From positions 1 through 18,251 of the forward strand of contig PWVH01000028.1 of assembly GCA_003563465.1 (NCBI GenBank): DNA of 18,251 bases, written 5' to 3'. Each line of letters begins with the position of its first letter. The stretch's first letter is position 1. The position numbers and the translations under genes are program-made. Under the pieces are notes generated by a model. The model ran no database searches, was not told the DNA's origin, and saw nothing but the letters and a program-made list of their open reading frames with translations. Shown here in pieces: positions 1 to 7,916 of this stretch. This DNA is from Coriobacteriaceae bacterium (GTDB lineage Bacteria; Actinomycetota; Coriobacteriia; Anaerosomatales; SLCP01).

Positions 1-1624
1 CGGACACACGCGCTGGGCGACTCACGGACGTCCCAGCGAAGAGAACGCTCATCCTCATACCGACTGCAACGGACGCATCGCCGTCGTGCACAACGGAATC
101 ATAGAGAACTATATGGAGTTGCGCGAGGAACTCAGGGCGGCCGGTCACGAGCTGCGTTCCGAGACCGACACTGAGGTCATCGCGCATCTGGTCGAGACGT
201 ACTACGAGGGCGATCTCACCGTCGCCGTTTCGCGGGCGATTCGGCATCTTCGCGGCAGCTATGCTCTGTGCGTAGTCCATCTCGATCATCCTGACACGCT
301 TGTCGCCACTCGTATGGATTCACCGCTGGTAATCGGAATCGGTGAGCACGAGAACGTGGTGGCCAGCGACATACCCGCCGTTCTCGAGTACACGCGCGAG
401 GTGCTCGTGCTCTACGACGGTGATATTGCAACGGTGTCGGCCGAGGGAGTGCGCGTCATCGGCGCAGACGGTCAGGTAGCGAGCGACCTAGAGATGATGC
501 ATGTCGGGTGGGATCTTGAGGCCGCGGAGAAGGGCGGATACGAGGACTTCATGCTCAAAGAGATCTTCGAGCAGCCCAGGGCCATACGTGAGACCTTGCG
601 TGGCCGGATGGCCGAGGACGGCACTATCGAGCTATCCGAACTCGGCATGACTGCAGAGCAGACAGCCCTGGTAGACCGCGTCTTCATGGTCGCCTGCGGC
701 ACTTCGTATCACGCGGCCATCATGGCCAAGACGCTGATAGAGCAGTGGGCGCGCATTCCCGTGGAGGTGGCGGTGGCTAGCGAGTTCCGCTACGCGGACC
801 CGATCATAGGCTGCGGGACGCTAGTGGTAGCCATAACGCAGTCCGGCGAGACCGCGGACACGCTCGCGGCGATCCGCGAGGCGAGAGACCGAGGCGCGAA
901 GGTCATCGCCATAACTAACGTTGTGGGCAGCCGTGTCACTCGCGAAAGCGACGGAGTGATCCACACGCATGCTGGTCCGGAGATCGGCGTGGCAGCCACG
1001 AAGACCTTCACTGCTCAGGTCGCGGCCCTCTACGTGCTCGCTCTCAGGCTCGCACAGGCAAGAGGCACGCTGCAGCAGAATCTCATCGAGGGTATCTGGG
1101 ACGAACTGCTCCGCATCCCTGATGCCGTCGATGCGATTCTGAAAGACCTGGACCGTTTCGAGGAGTGTGCGGACGCATTCACCGGTGTGAGGTCCTCGCT
1201 GTTCCTTGGCCGAGGTATCGGTGTTCCCGTAGCGATGGAGGGTGCACTCAAACTCAAGGAGATCAGCTACATCCATGCAGAGGCCTATCCGGCGGGAGAG
1301 ATGAAGCACGGTCCGATCGCGCTTATCACCGAGGAGGTTCCGGTAGTGGCTGTGGCCACTCGAGGCAACACCTACGAGAAGGTCCTAAGCAACATCCAGG
1401 AGGTTCGCGCAAGGGGTGGTCGGGTCATAGCGGTCGCTAGCGACGGTGACGCAGAGATCGCCCGTCATGCCGACCACGTGCTCTACGTTCCGGCGACCAC
1501 CGAAGCCCTGTCGGCCATACCGGCGACCGTTCCCTTGCAGCTGCTTTCCTACCACATCGCCAAAGCGCGCGGCTGCAATGTCGACCAACCGCGCAACCTG
1601 GCCAAGTCGGTCACGGTGGAGTAA
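1..1624 (+). CDS. glmS: Glutamine-fructose-6-phosphate aminotransferase (isomerizing), 5' end cut off by the window
   Basis: GlmS makes glucosamine-6-phosphate from fructose-6-phosphate and glutamine, the first committed step to UDP-GlcNAc for peptidoglycan. The reading frame is open from base 2, giving 540 visible residues. The usual length is about 600-610, so roughly 70 N-terminal residues, including the catalytic Cys1 of the glutaminase domain, lie outside the window. The first visible residues, GHTRWATHGRPSEENAHPH, belong to the glutaminase (Ntn) domain, followed by VVHNGIIENY. Two SIS sugar-isomerase domains follow, with VACGTSYHAA and later AYPAGEMKHGPIAL. The C-terminus NLAKSVTVE is the classic GlmS ending. 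The internal GTG at 86 encodes the Val of VVHNG and is not the start. acpS begins 4 bp after the stop. Any glmS ribozyme or leader would lie upstream of the window. Confidence 0.97.
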   Translation, partial: GHTRWATHGRPSEENAHPHTDCNGRIAVVHNGIIENYMELREELRAAGHELRSETDTEVIAHLVETYYEGDLTVAVSRAIRHLRGSYALCVVHLDHPDTLVATRMDSPLVIGIGEHENVVASDIPAVLEYTREVLVLYDGDIATVSAEGVRVIGADGQVASDLEMMHVGWDLEAAEKGGYEDFMLKEIFEQPRAIRETLRGRMAEDGTIELSELGMTAEQTALVDRVFMVACGTSYHAAIMAKTLIEQWARIPVEVAVASEFRYADPIIGCGTLVVAITQSGETADTLAAIREARDRGAKVIAITNVVGSRVTRESDGVIHTHAGPEIGVAATKTFTAQVAALYVLALRLAQARGTLQQNLIEGIWDELLRIPDAVDAILKDLDRFEECADAFTGVRSSLFLGRGIGVPVAMEGALKLKEISYIHAEAYPAGEMKHGPIALITEEVPVVAVATRGNTYEKVLSNIQEVRARGGRVIAVASDGDAEIARHADHVLYVPATTEALSAIPATVPLQLLSYHIAKARGCNVDQPRNLAKSVTVE

Positions 1625-1628
1625 CGCC

Positions 1629-2123
1629 GTGTCGGTCACGGGACTCGGAGTCGACATAGTGGAGATCGAACGCATGCGTCGGGCGCTCGAGCGGCACCCC
1701 GCGATACGTGACCGACTGTTCTCCGACGGGGAACGAGCATACTGCGATGCTCGAAACAGGCCGGAAATACACTATGCGATGCGCTTCGCTGCCAAGGAGG
1801 CGGTGTTCAAGGCACTCGGTACTGGGTTCTCCGGCATGCGCTTCGTCGATGTCGAGGTCTTTCGGGACGAGCGCGGCCGTCCGACGCCACTTCTTTCGGG
1901 CCGCGCGGCCGAAGTCGCGCAGGAGCGCGGCATCGTGGAGCTGCATCTCTCGCTCTCGTTCACGCACACCACCGCCGTCGCTTCGGCGGTAGCGTTGACC
2001 GAGGATTCTCGTCCTAAGCCGAAAGAGGCTCCACCGGATCCCAAGGCTGAGTTGGCGGCCTCTTTCAAGGATGCCCGCAGCCTTCTCGATGACACCGAAG
2101 AGGGGGATACTCAAGATAGCTGA
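1629..2123 (+). CDS. acpS: Holo-[acyl-carrier-protein] synthase with a 40-residue C-terminal extension
   Basis: AcpS transfers 4'-phosphopantetheine from CoA to a serine of acyl carrier protein in the cytoplasm, switching on fatty acid synthesis. The 164-residue product starts MSVTGLGVDIVEI, with the metal-binding Asp at residue 9. The second signature, RFAAKEAVFKALG, lies at residues 52-64 with Glu57 as the other metal ligand. The core ends near residue 123 (SFTHTTAVASAVAL), which matches the usual family length of about 120. Residues 124-164 form a charged, Pro/Lys/Asp/Glu-rich tail with no recognisable domain, probably disordered. The GTG start at 1629 is chosen because GGTGGAG at 1615-1621 is a plausible ribosome site and the protein aligns from there. 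It lies 4 bp after glmS. The same frame stays open further upstream, but that part overlaps glmS. Confidence 0.93.
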   Translation: MSVTGLGVDIVEIERMRRALERHPAIRDRLFSDGERAYCDARNRPEIHYAMRFAAKEAVFKALGTGFSGMRFVDVEVFRDERGRPTPLLSGRAAEVAQERGIVELHLSLSFTHTTAVASAVALTEDSRPKPKEAPPDPKAELAASFKDARSLLDDTEEGDTQDS

Positions 2124-2174
2124 TCTCCCGACCGGCGCGACAGGGGTTCGCGTCCTAACAGAGGGGAGCAACGT

Positions 2175-3707
2175 GTGATTCATGCGCTCACCGCTGAGAG
2201 CGCTCGCGCCGCCGAGGAACGCACCATCTCCGAGAACGGGGTGACGCTTGCCGAGTTGATGGATCGTGCAGGAACCGCTCTCGCACGCGAGGTCGAACGG
2301 CGCGCACCCTACGGCTCTGTAGCGGTCGTCAGCGGTCGCGGCAACAACGGCGGAGACGGCTGGGTGGCTGCCGGTCGACTCGCTGCCGCAGGGAGAGAGG
2401 TGCGCGTGTTCACGCCGCTTCCGCCGGATGGCCTTGCCGGCATCGCCGGTGATGCAGCACGCAGTGCGGTCGAGGCTGGTGTCGGGATCGTAGTCGTCGG
2501 CGATGAGAGGTTCGAGCCGGATGCGCTTGCCGGTACGGCAGCGGTAGTAGACGCTCTGTTCGGCATAGGGTTCTCCGGAGAGGTGCGCCCTCCGCACGAT
2601 AGCTGGATCGATGCCATCAACCGCTCAGAGGCCATAGTGGTGTCCGCAGACGTTCCTTCGGGCATCGATGCGTCGACCGGTGCGGTGGGCGAGCATGCCG
2701 TACGCGCCGACGTCACGGTCACGTTCACCGCACCCAAGGTGGGAGCCATCGTCTATCCAGGAGCCAAGTATGCGGGTGAGTTGATGGTCGCCGACATCGG
2801 AATACCTTGGGAGTTCTGTGGGGAGACGGGCGATCCCGAGGTATGGGATGCCGAGGACTACAGTTCGTTGCTACCCCGGCCTGAACCTGACGTCCATAAG
2901 AATACCCGCGGTCGCGTACTGGTAGTCGCAGGTTCCGGCGCATACCCGGGCGCCGCAGCTCTTACCGCGATGGGCGCGCAGAGGATGGGGGCGGGCTACG
3001 TGGTGGCGGCCGTGCCGGAGTCGATAGCCCCGCTTCTGCAGTCACGTCTCGCGTCGACGATCGTCATGGGGCTGCCTGAGAACCCTTCAAGGACATTTGC
3101 CTCAAGGGTCATCGACTCCGTGCTGGACCTAGCTCGCGAGTTCGATGCGTGCGTTATCGGTCCGGGCATGACGGTTGCGCACGGGGCGATACACGTGACC
3201 CGTGCGCTGGTGGATGGTTTGCGAGTGCCGCTCGTGATCGATGCCGACGGCCTTAACGCACTTGTCGAGACGGCGGAGGCGATCGCCGATCGCACTGCGC
3301 CGACGGTGATTACCCCGCACCCTGGTGAGTTGGCTCGTCTGCTCGATGTAAGTACTGCTACGGTGCAGGCGGATAGGCTATTCTACGGGCGCGCACTGAG
3401 TGGCCCTCATCTGGCCTGCGTGTTGAAGGGGGCGCATACAATCGTCAGCGGACATGGTCGGCAGGTGGTTACGCTTGCCGGAAACCCGGGTCTTGCGACC
3501 GCCGGGACGGGCGATGTGCTGGCGGGCATGACGGGAGCGCTCCTCGCACAGGGTCTCGCACCGCTGGAGGCGGGGGCGCTTGCCGCGTATCTGCACGCCC
3601 GTGCCGGCGATCATGCCTCGGCGGAATTGACTATGCTTTCGGTGACAGCGGAAGACATCCCGATGTTCCTGCCGGCTGCGATCCGAGAGCTCGATGACAC
3701 CATCTGA
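2175..3707 (+). CDS. nnr: Bifunctional NAD(P)H-hydrate epimerase / ADP-dependent (S)-NAD(P)H-hydrate dehydratase
   Basis: This metabolite-repair enzyme restores damaged NADHX and NADPHX. The N-terminal domain epimerises the R and S hydrates, and the C-terminal domain dehydrates the S form using ADP. The 510-residue length equals that of E. coli Nnr (YjeF) type fusions. The epimerase half (about 1-220) shows GRGNNGGDG at 54-62, DALFGIG at 126-132 and SADVPSGIDASTG at 158-170. The ribokinase-like dehydratase half (about 225-505) shows HKNTRGRVLVVAGS from 241, VIDADGLNAL from 354, ITPHPGELARLL from 379 and NPGLATAGTGDVLAG from 437, with catalytic Asp447. The GTG start at 2175 is preceded by GAGGGG at 2161-2166. 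It follows acpS by 51 bp. The acpS-nnr-alr order is common in bacteria, which supports the assignments. Confidence 0.95.
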   Translation: MIHALTAESARAAEERTISENGVTLAELMDRAGTALAREVERRAPYGSVAVVSGRGNNGGDGWVAAGRLAAAGREVRVFTPLPPDGLAGIAGDAARSAVEAGVGIVVVGDERFEPDALAGTAAVVDALFGIGFSGEVRPPHDSWIDAINRSEAIVVSADVPSGIDASTGAVGEHAVRADVTVTFTAPKVGAIVYPGAKYAGELMVADIGIPWEFCGETGDPEVWDAEDYSSLLPRPEPDVHKNTRGRVLVVAGSGAYPGAAALTAMGAQRMGAGYVVAAVPESIAPLLQSRLASTIVMGLPENPSRTFASRVIDSVLDLAREFDACVIGPGMTVAHGAIHVTRALVDGLRVPLVIDADGLNALVETAEAIADRTAPTVITPHPGELARLLDVSTATVQADRLFYGRALSGPHLACVLKGAHTIVSGHGRQVVTLAGNPGLATAGTGDVLAGMTGALLAQGLAPLEAGALAAYLHARAGDHASAELTMLSVTAEDIPMFLPAAIRELDDTI

Positions 3708-3762
3708 ACAGGGAGAGATAGGGTTCTGCAGGGCGGTATCGGGTGACGATAAGGAGATTACG

Positions 3763-4227
3763 ATGGCTGAACAGACCGTTCGAGACATCATGACGGTCGA
3801 TCCCGTGACCGTCACACCGGACATGACCGTGACCGAGGTGGCGAAGCTCATGGTAGACAAGCGCGTCGGTGCGCTACCGGTTCTGGAGGAGGGGCGCCTT
3901 ATCGGTATAGTGACCGAGGGTGACCTGATAATGCAGGACGTCAAACTCGAGTTCCCCACCTACATGCATCTTCTCGACGGTTACATCCTCTATCCACCGG
4001 CTACCGCCCGTTTCGAATCGGAGCTGAAGAAGGCGGTGGCGGCCTCGGTACGCGACGTCATGACCCCCGACCCGGTCACCGTCGAGGTCGACTCCTCTAT
4101 CGAGGACGCGGCCACGCTTCTGGTGGAGCGTGATGTCAGCCGTCTGCCGGTGCTCGATGAAGGCCGCCTCGTAGGCATCGTGAGCAAGTACGATGTCGTG
4201 CGCTCGCTCGTCGTGACCGAGGAGTAG
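3763..4227 (+). CDS. Stand-alone tandem CBS-domain protein
   Basis: This 154-residue soluble protein consists almost entirely of two CBS motifs, a Bateman module. CBS1 spans about residues 5-58 (VRDIMTVDPVTV, then GALPVLEEGRLIGIVTEGDL). CBS2 spans about 96-150 (VRDVMTPDPVTV, then SRLPVLDEGRLVGIVSKYDVV). A linker of about 35 residues between them contains FPTYMHLLDGYI. No catalytic or membrane domain is attached. CBS pairs in this class usually bind adenine nucleotides and act as energy or ligand sensors; the ligand and partner here are unknown. The ATG at 3763 is preferred over the in-frame ATG at 3694 because AAGGAG at 3751-3756 sits directly before it and the upstream start overlaps nnr. 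alr starts 7 bp after the stop, so the two genes are probably co-transcribed. Confidence 0.88.
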   Translation: MAEQTVRDIMTVDPVTVTPDMTVTEVAKLMVDKRVGALPVLEEGRLIGIVTEGDLIMQDVKLEFPTYMHLLDGYILYPPATARFESELKKAVAASVRDVMTPDPVTVEVDSSIEDAATLLVERDVSRLPVLDEGRLVGIVSKYDVVRSLVVTEE

Positions 4228-4234
4228 CGACAAG

Positions 4235-5353
4235 GTGACGTTCGAGAGAGCAGCTCGTGTAGAGATCGATCTGTGCGCGATCGAACAGAACGTTCGGGCT
4301 CTCAAGGCACTGACTCCTTCGGGCACGCTCTTCATGGCTGTGGTCAAGGCCGAGGGATACGGGCATGGCGGGGTCGAATCTGCGAATGCAGCGCTGCGAG
4401 CAGGCGCCGATCGCCTTGGGGTGGCTACGGTCGCAGAGGCGATCCGTTTGCGCGAAGCGGGTATCACCGCTCCGGTGCAGATACTATCCGAGCCCCCCGC
4501 CGACTCGGCGCACACCCTGATAGAGCACGACTTGATTCCGACGGTGACCACGCGCGAGTTCGCGGCCGCACTCGGTCGCGCGGCTACCGTCCGTGGCGTC
4601 GAGGCACGCTACCATCTGAAGATCGATACGGGCATGAACCGGATTGGAGTGCGTGCGGAAGAAGCACCTGGATTCGTAACGGAGGTCGCAGAGTTCGCTG
4701 GGCTGTACATGGAAGGCGTGTTCACCCATTTCGCCACCGCGGACGTTGTGGGTGATTGGGACTTCGAATCGCAGTTCGAACGCTTCGTCGAGGCTGTTGA
4801 GCGCATTCGTAGCGAGGGCATGGACCCCGGAATCGTGCATGCATGCAACAGCCCAGCGACCATCCTGCATCCCAAAGCGCACATGGACATGGTGCGGTGT
4901 GGAATCGCCATCTACGGGCTGCATCCTTCTCGCGCGACTCAGGGGCACATCGATCTTGAGCCTGCGATGAGGGTCACCGCGAGTATCGTCTTGCTGAAGC
5001 GAGTGGGAATGGGCGAGGGGGTCAGCTACGGGTTGACTTGGCGTGCTGCGGCACCCACTACCATCGCGACGTTACCTCTCGGATATGCGGATGGAGTGCA
5101 CCGCACGCTGTCAGGGGCGATGCAGGTGCTCGTAGGCGGTCAGCGGTGTCAGCAGGTGGGACGCATCTGTATGGATCAGCTCATGGTCGAAGTGCCACGG
5201 ACGGTCGATGCTGCCGATGGCGATGAAGCCGTGATCATCGGCTCGCAAGGTGAAGAGACCGTATCGATGGACGAGTTGGCCGAGCTTGGTGGCACGATCA
5301 ATTATGAGATGGCGTGCGCGTTTGGAATGCGTCTTCCGCGGATCTATCGATAA
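4235..5353 (+). CDS. alr: Alanine racemase (PLP-dependent)
   Basis: Alr interconverts L- and D-alanine, supplying D-Ala for peptidoglycan. The 372-residue protein has the fold type III barrel followed by a beta domain. The PLP lysine is K38 in AVVKAEGYGHG. The strand motif LKIDTGMNRIGV starts at residue 128, and the second catalytic base is Y265 in GEGVSYGLTWR. VGRICMDQLMVEV (308-320) and the C-terminal MRLPRIYR are family hallmarks. The GTG start at 4235 has GAGGAG (4218-4223) upstream, at the end of the CBS gene. Length and motifs are complete. It appears to close the first transcription unit, since a 209-bp gap follows. Confidence 0.96.
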   Translation: MTFERAARVEIDLCAIEQNVRALKALTPSGTLFMAVVKAEGYGHGGVESANAALRAGADRLGVATVAEAIRLREAGITAPVQILSEPPADSAHTLIEHDLIPTVTTREFAAALGRAATVRGVEARYHLKIDTGMNRIGVRAEEAPGFVTEVAEFAGLYMEGVFTHFATADVVGDWDFESQFERFVEAVERIRSEGMDPGIVHACNSPATILHPKAHMDMVRCGIAIYGLHPSRATQGHIDLEPAMRVTASIVLLKRVGMGEGVSYGLTWRAAAPTTIATLPLGYADGVHRTLSGAMQVLVGGQRCQQVGRICMDQLMVEVPRTVDAADGDEAVIIGSQGEETVSMDELAELGGTINYEMACAFGMRLPRIYR

Positions 5354-5562
5354 GCGCGAATCCGCTGTCGGTAAGGAAAGGTACCCCTGCTCCGTACCAG
5401 CGGCTCGTGCGTCGACATTTCGGCAGCCTTGACGGCGAGGTAAGGTTTTCGGGGGCTCTTGCCCAGGCTTCAAGCTGCTGTGATCGGATTCGGCGGCGAG
5501 GGCGGCTTGCCTTTGCTCTAGAATACCCGTGTACCCACCGTTCGCCCTCCGGAAGGATCCAG
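5354..5562. other. Intergenic region with a possible RNA fold and a promoter-like site
   Basis: I see no gene or tRNA in these 209 bases. CCGCTG (5362-5367) can pair with CAGCGG (5398-5403), and GTAC (5381-5384) can pair with GTAC (5394-5397) inside it. GGTAAGG occurs twice. A -10-like TAGAAT lies at 5519-5524, close to the next gene. No clear T-tract terminator for alr was found. Confidence 0.5.
5519..5524 (+). promoter_or_regulatory. Candidate -10 element upstream of the nitroreductase operon
   Basis: TAGAAT lies 38 bases before the start codon and is part of CTAGAAT, the same heptamer found before groES and guaB3. No good -35 hexamer sits 16-18 bp upstream; TTGCCT at 5507-5512 is too close. 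The assignment therefore rests on the -10 alone and on position. Confidence 0.35.
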
Positions 5563-6078
5563 ATGGAATTCTCCGAAGTCATCTCTCGACGCCGCAGCGT
5601 GCGACATTTCAACACGCGTCTGACCGTAAGCGATCAGGACATTCGCGCGGTGCTCCTAGCCGCGACGGCTGCTCCCAGCGCCGGCAACATCCAGCCGTGG
5701 CGCTTCACGGTCGTGCGAAGCCGTAATGCGCGCGAGCGATTGGCCACAGCGATACCTCAGCGCTGGGCGACTGCGGCTCCTGTCGTGATCGTGGTATCGG
5801 TGGATCCTCGGCCGTGCTCGGCTCGGTTCGGAGCTCGCGGAGAGATGCTCTATGCGATTCAAGACTCGGCAGCTGCAGCGGAGAACATTCTGCTTGCGGC
5901 CGTCAGCCGGGGGCTCGCATCCTGCTGGATCGGAGCGTTCGACGAGAACGCGGTTCGAGACGCCGTCGGGCTTTCGTCAGAAGTCACGCCCGTGGCGATT
6001 CTTCCGATCGGCTACTCTGCCGAGTCCTCGACCAGACCTGCGCGACGCCCGATCGAGGAAGTGACCACTTGGCTGTGA
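5563..6078 (+). CDS. Nitroreductase-family flavoprotein
   Basis: This small FMN-dependent oxidoreductase has 171 residues; such enzymes use NAD(P)H to reduce nitro groups, quinones or related acceptors. The family start SRRRSVRHF is at residues 8-16, with arginines that contact the FMN phosphate. PSAGNIQPWRF is at 38-48, and ENILLAAVSRGLASCWIGAF (107-126) is followed by the late glycine motif AILPIGY. The natural substrate cannot be told from sequence. The ATG at 5563 is chosen because GGAAGG (5551-5556) precedes it and the protein aligns from there. The same frame is open upstream into alr, but that stretch does not look like nitroreductase. It appears to lead the operon: the uracil-DNA glycosylase gene starts only 4 bp after its stop. 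Confidence 0.9.
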   Translation: MEFSEVISRRRSVRHFNTRLTVSDQDIRAVLLAATAAPSAGNIQPWRFTVVRSRNARERLATAIPQRWATAAPVVIVVSVDPRPCSARFGARGEMLYAIQDSAAAAENILLAAVSRGLASCWIGAFDENAVRDAVGLSSEVTPVAILPIGYSAESSTRPARRPIEEVTTWL

Positions 6079-6082
6079 GGCC

Positions 6083-6682
6083 ATGAACAGCTTAGGCGAA
6101 CTCGAGGCCCATATCGGCGACTGTCACCGGTGTTCGCTGGGGGACACGCGTACGCGTCTCGTGTTCGGGGTCGGCTGCCAAGACGCCGACGTCATGTTCA
6201 TCGGAGAGGCTCCGGGTCGCAACGAGGATCTGCAAGGGGAGCCTTTCGTCGGTGCTGCAGGAGGGCTTCTAGACGAGCTCTTGAAATCGATAGGCTTGCA
6301 TCGTTCCGATGTCTACATAGCGAACATCTTGAAGTGTCGACCACCGGGAAACCGCAATCCCTTGCCGTCAGAGATCGAGACTTGCACACCCTTTCTGCGG
6401 GAGCAGACGCGTCTTATCGATCCTCTTGTCATCGTTACGCTTGGCAACTTTGCTAGCAAGTTCGTGCTCAAGACCCAAAGCGGCATCACGCGACTCAGAG
6501 GAAGCGTTCAGCATGCCGGCAGGTTCGTCGTGCTACCCGTCTTTCACCCAGCCGCTGCACTCTACGACAACACCAAACGAGACATGCTCTTCGCGGATTT
6601 CGCTAGGCTGAAGGAGTTGCTCGAAGCGGGTGCCGAAAAGCGCCCAGCCGAGCCGGTTCAGCAGAACCTTTTCGAGTGGTGA
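6083..6682 (+). CDS. Family 4 (iron-sulfur) uracil-DNA glycosylase with a C-terminal clamp-binding-like motif
   Basis: The enzyme removes uracil from DNA, starting base-excision repair. The 199-residue protein carries the four cysteines expected to hold a 4Fe-4S cluster: C14 and C17 (DCHRC), C85 (LKCRPPGNRNP) and C101. The active-site motif GEAPGRNEDLQGEPFVG is at 41-57, and the second motif HPAAAL lies near residue 155. The last seven residues, QQNLFEW, follow a linker rich in Glu, Ala and Pro and fit the bacterial beta-clamp pentamer Q-x-x-L-F. This is an inference from motif shape. The ribosome site before ATG 6083 is weak (GAGG directly upstream), so translation may be coupled to the nitroreductase gene. 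The stop codon overlaps the tsaE start. Confidence 0.93.
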   Translation: MNSLGELEAHIGDCHRCSLGDTRTRLVFGVGCQDADVMFIGEAPGRNEDLQGEPFVGAAGGLLDELLKSIGLHRSDVYIANILKCRPPGNRNPLPSEIETCTPFLREQTRLIDPLVIVTLGNFASKFVLKTQSGITRLRGSVQHAGRFVVLPVFHPAAALYDNTKRDMLFADFARLKELLEAGAEKRPAEPVQQNLFEW

Positions 6683-7197
6683 GCAAGGTGTGTGCTGGCA
6701 TCGAGACTGTATCTGCCGAGGCCACGAGGGCCGCGGGCAAGGCGCTCGCGGGTGTCGTTCGCGAAGGGGACGTCATCGTGCTGACGGGAGATCTCGGCGC
6801 GGGGAAGACAGTGATCGCAAAGGGTTTGGCAGACGGGCTTGGAATCGTTGCGCCAGTGACGAGTCCGACCTTCAACATACTGCTCGTTCACCAGGGAACC
6901 AAGACGCTGGCCCACTTCGATCTGTACCGCCTCGAGAAGGCGGTACAGCTCGAAGACATCGACTTCTGGGGGACGATCGAGAGTGACACGGTCAGCGTCA
7001 TAGAATGGGGAGACCGGTTTCCCGAGGCCCTGCCTCAGGATGTGTTGACGGTCAGACTCGTCATCACAGATGACGAAAGCCGTCACATAGAAGTGTCTGC
7101 ATCCGGACCGCGTTCGGCTCAGCTTGCCGAGGAATGGCTCGATGCCCTCGCTGGCCTCGAAGGCGTCACGACGCATGGTGAGAGGTGGCAACGGTGA
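6679..7197 (+). CDS. tsaE: tRNA threonylcarbamoyladenosine biosynthesis ATPase TsaE
   Basis: TsaE is the P-loop ATPase that cycles the TsaB-TsaD complex during t6A37 modification of ANN-decoding tRNAs. The 172-residue product has the Walker A motif GDLGAGKT near residue 37, the switch-like VTSPTFNIL, HFDLYRL and the late IEWGDRFP, all typical of the family. The start is uncertain. GTG 6679 overlaps the glycosylase stop as GTGA and is chosen for that reason; GTG 6676 and GTG 6688 are also in frame, and none has a strong ribosome site. The length agrees with the family, whose members are about 150-170 residues. The 3' end overlaps tsaB by four bases. Confidence 0.93.
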   Translation: MSKVCAGIETVSAEATRAAGKALAGVVREGDVIVLTGDLGAGKTVIAKGLADGLGIVAPVTSPTFNILLVHQGTKTLAHFDLYRLEKAVQLEDIDFWGTIESDTVSVIEWGDRFPEALPQDVLTVRLVITDDESRHIEVSASGPRSAQLAEEWLDALAGLEGVTTHGERWQR

Positions 7198-7916
7198 GAC
7201 CTGCCGTAGTGCTCGCTTTCGATACGGCTACCGAACGCTGCGCGCTCGCCATCGGCCAGAGATCAGGCGACGCCCTTGCAATGCATGCGGTGGGAGACGC
7301 AGATGCTCCGCGTGCCGCACTCGGGCGGTTGCTGCCGTTAGTGCGCGACCTGTTAGAGGAGTGCGGCCTGTCTCCACGAGATGTCGATGAGGTGGTGGTC
7401 GGCCGGGGTCCGGGGTCGTTCACGGGCGTAAGGATAGGTGTGGCGACTGCGAAGGGGTTCGCACACGGCCTAAGCTTGCCCCTCTACGGAGCGGGAACGC
7501 TCGATACGATTGCATGGGCGTGTGCGGCAAGGGCGGAAGGACTCCTCGGAGTGGTCGGGGACGCTATGCGCGGAGAGGTCTACCCCGCGCTGTTCGAGCT
7601 CGTCGGCGGTACGGCACGGCGGCTCACCCCGGACCGTGTCGCGCCACCGCGTGATGTGGCCGAGGAGTGGTCGGCGCTCGATCGGCAGCTCATGCTGGCA
7701 GGGGGAGGCTTGCTCAAGCACGCTGAGGTGTTCGTCGGCCATCTCGGCTCCTCCGCTCGAATGCTCCATGAGGAGCTGTGGCTACCGTCGGGAAGAGGTC
7801 TCCTAGACGCATACGGAGCCGCCCGTGAATCCGGCGAAGCAGGCAGCGGCAGCGCACAGGCCTTGCTCCCCGTCTATACACGCCTCTCCGATGCCGAGGA
7901 GGCCGAAGTCAAGTGA
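7194..7916 (+). CDS. tsaB: t6A biosynthesis protein TsaB
   Basis: TsaB is an ASKHA-fold, catalytically silent partner that dimerises with TsaD in the t6A complex. The 240-residue protein opens with VVLAFDTATERCALAIG. It carries GRGPGSFTGVRIGVATAKGF in the first lobe, DAMRGEVYPALF in the middle, and ends with LLPVYTRLSDAEEAEVK, the usual TsaB C-terminal motif. GTG 7194 is preferred because GAGAGG (7180-7185) is correctly placed and the codon overlaps the tsaE stop as GTGA. GTG 7185 would add three residues. It overlaps the next gene by the same GTGA arrangement, so tsaE, tsaB and rimI-tsaD are translationally coupled. Confidence 0.93.
   Translation: MRPAVVLAFDTATERCALAIGQRSGDALAMHAVGDADAPRAALGRLLPLVRDLLEECGLSPRDVDEVVVGRGPGSFTGVRIGVATAKGFAHGLSLPLYGAGTLDTIAWACAARAEGLLGVVGDAMRGEVYPALFELVGGTARRLTPDRVAPPRDVAEEWSALDRQLMLAGGGLLKHAEVFVGHLGSSARMLHEELWLPSGRGLLDAYGAARESGEAGSGSAQALLPVYTRLSDAEEAEVK

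Noticed and set aside
1611..2597. A 328-codon open frame on the - strand across acpS and nnr
   Set aside because: It is antisense to two clear genes; its composition is Arg/Ser/Thr-rich, as expected from shadow frames in GC-rich DNA, and it has no recognisable domain.
5314..5562. Upstream extension of the nitroreductase frame into alr
   Set aside because: It overlaps alr, lacks family similarity, and the ATG at 5563 has a good ribosome site.
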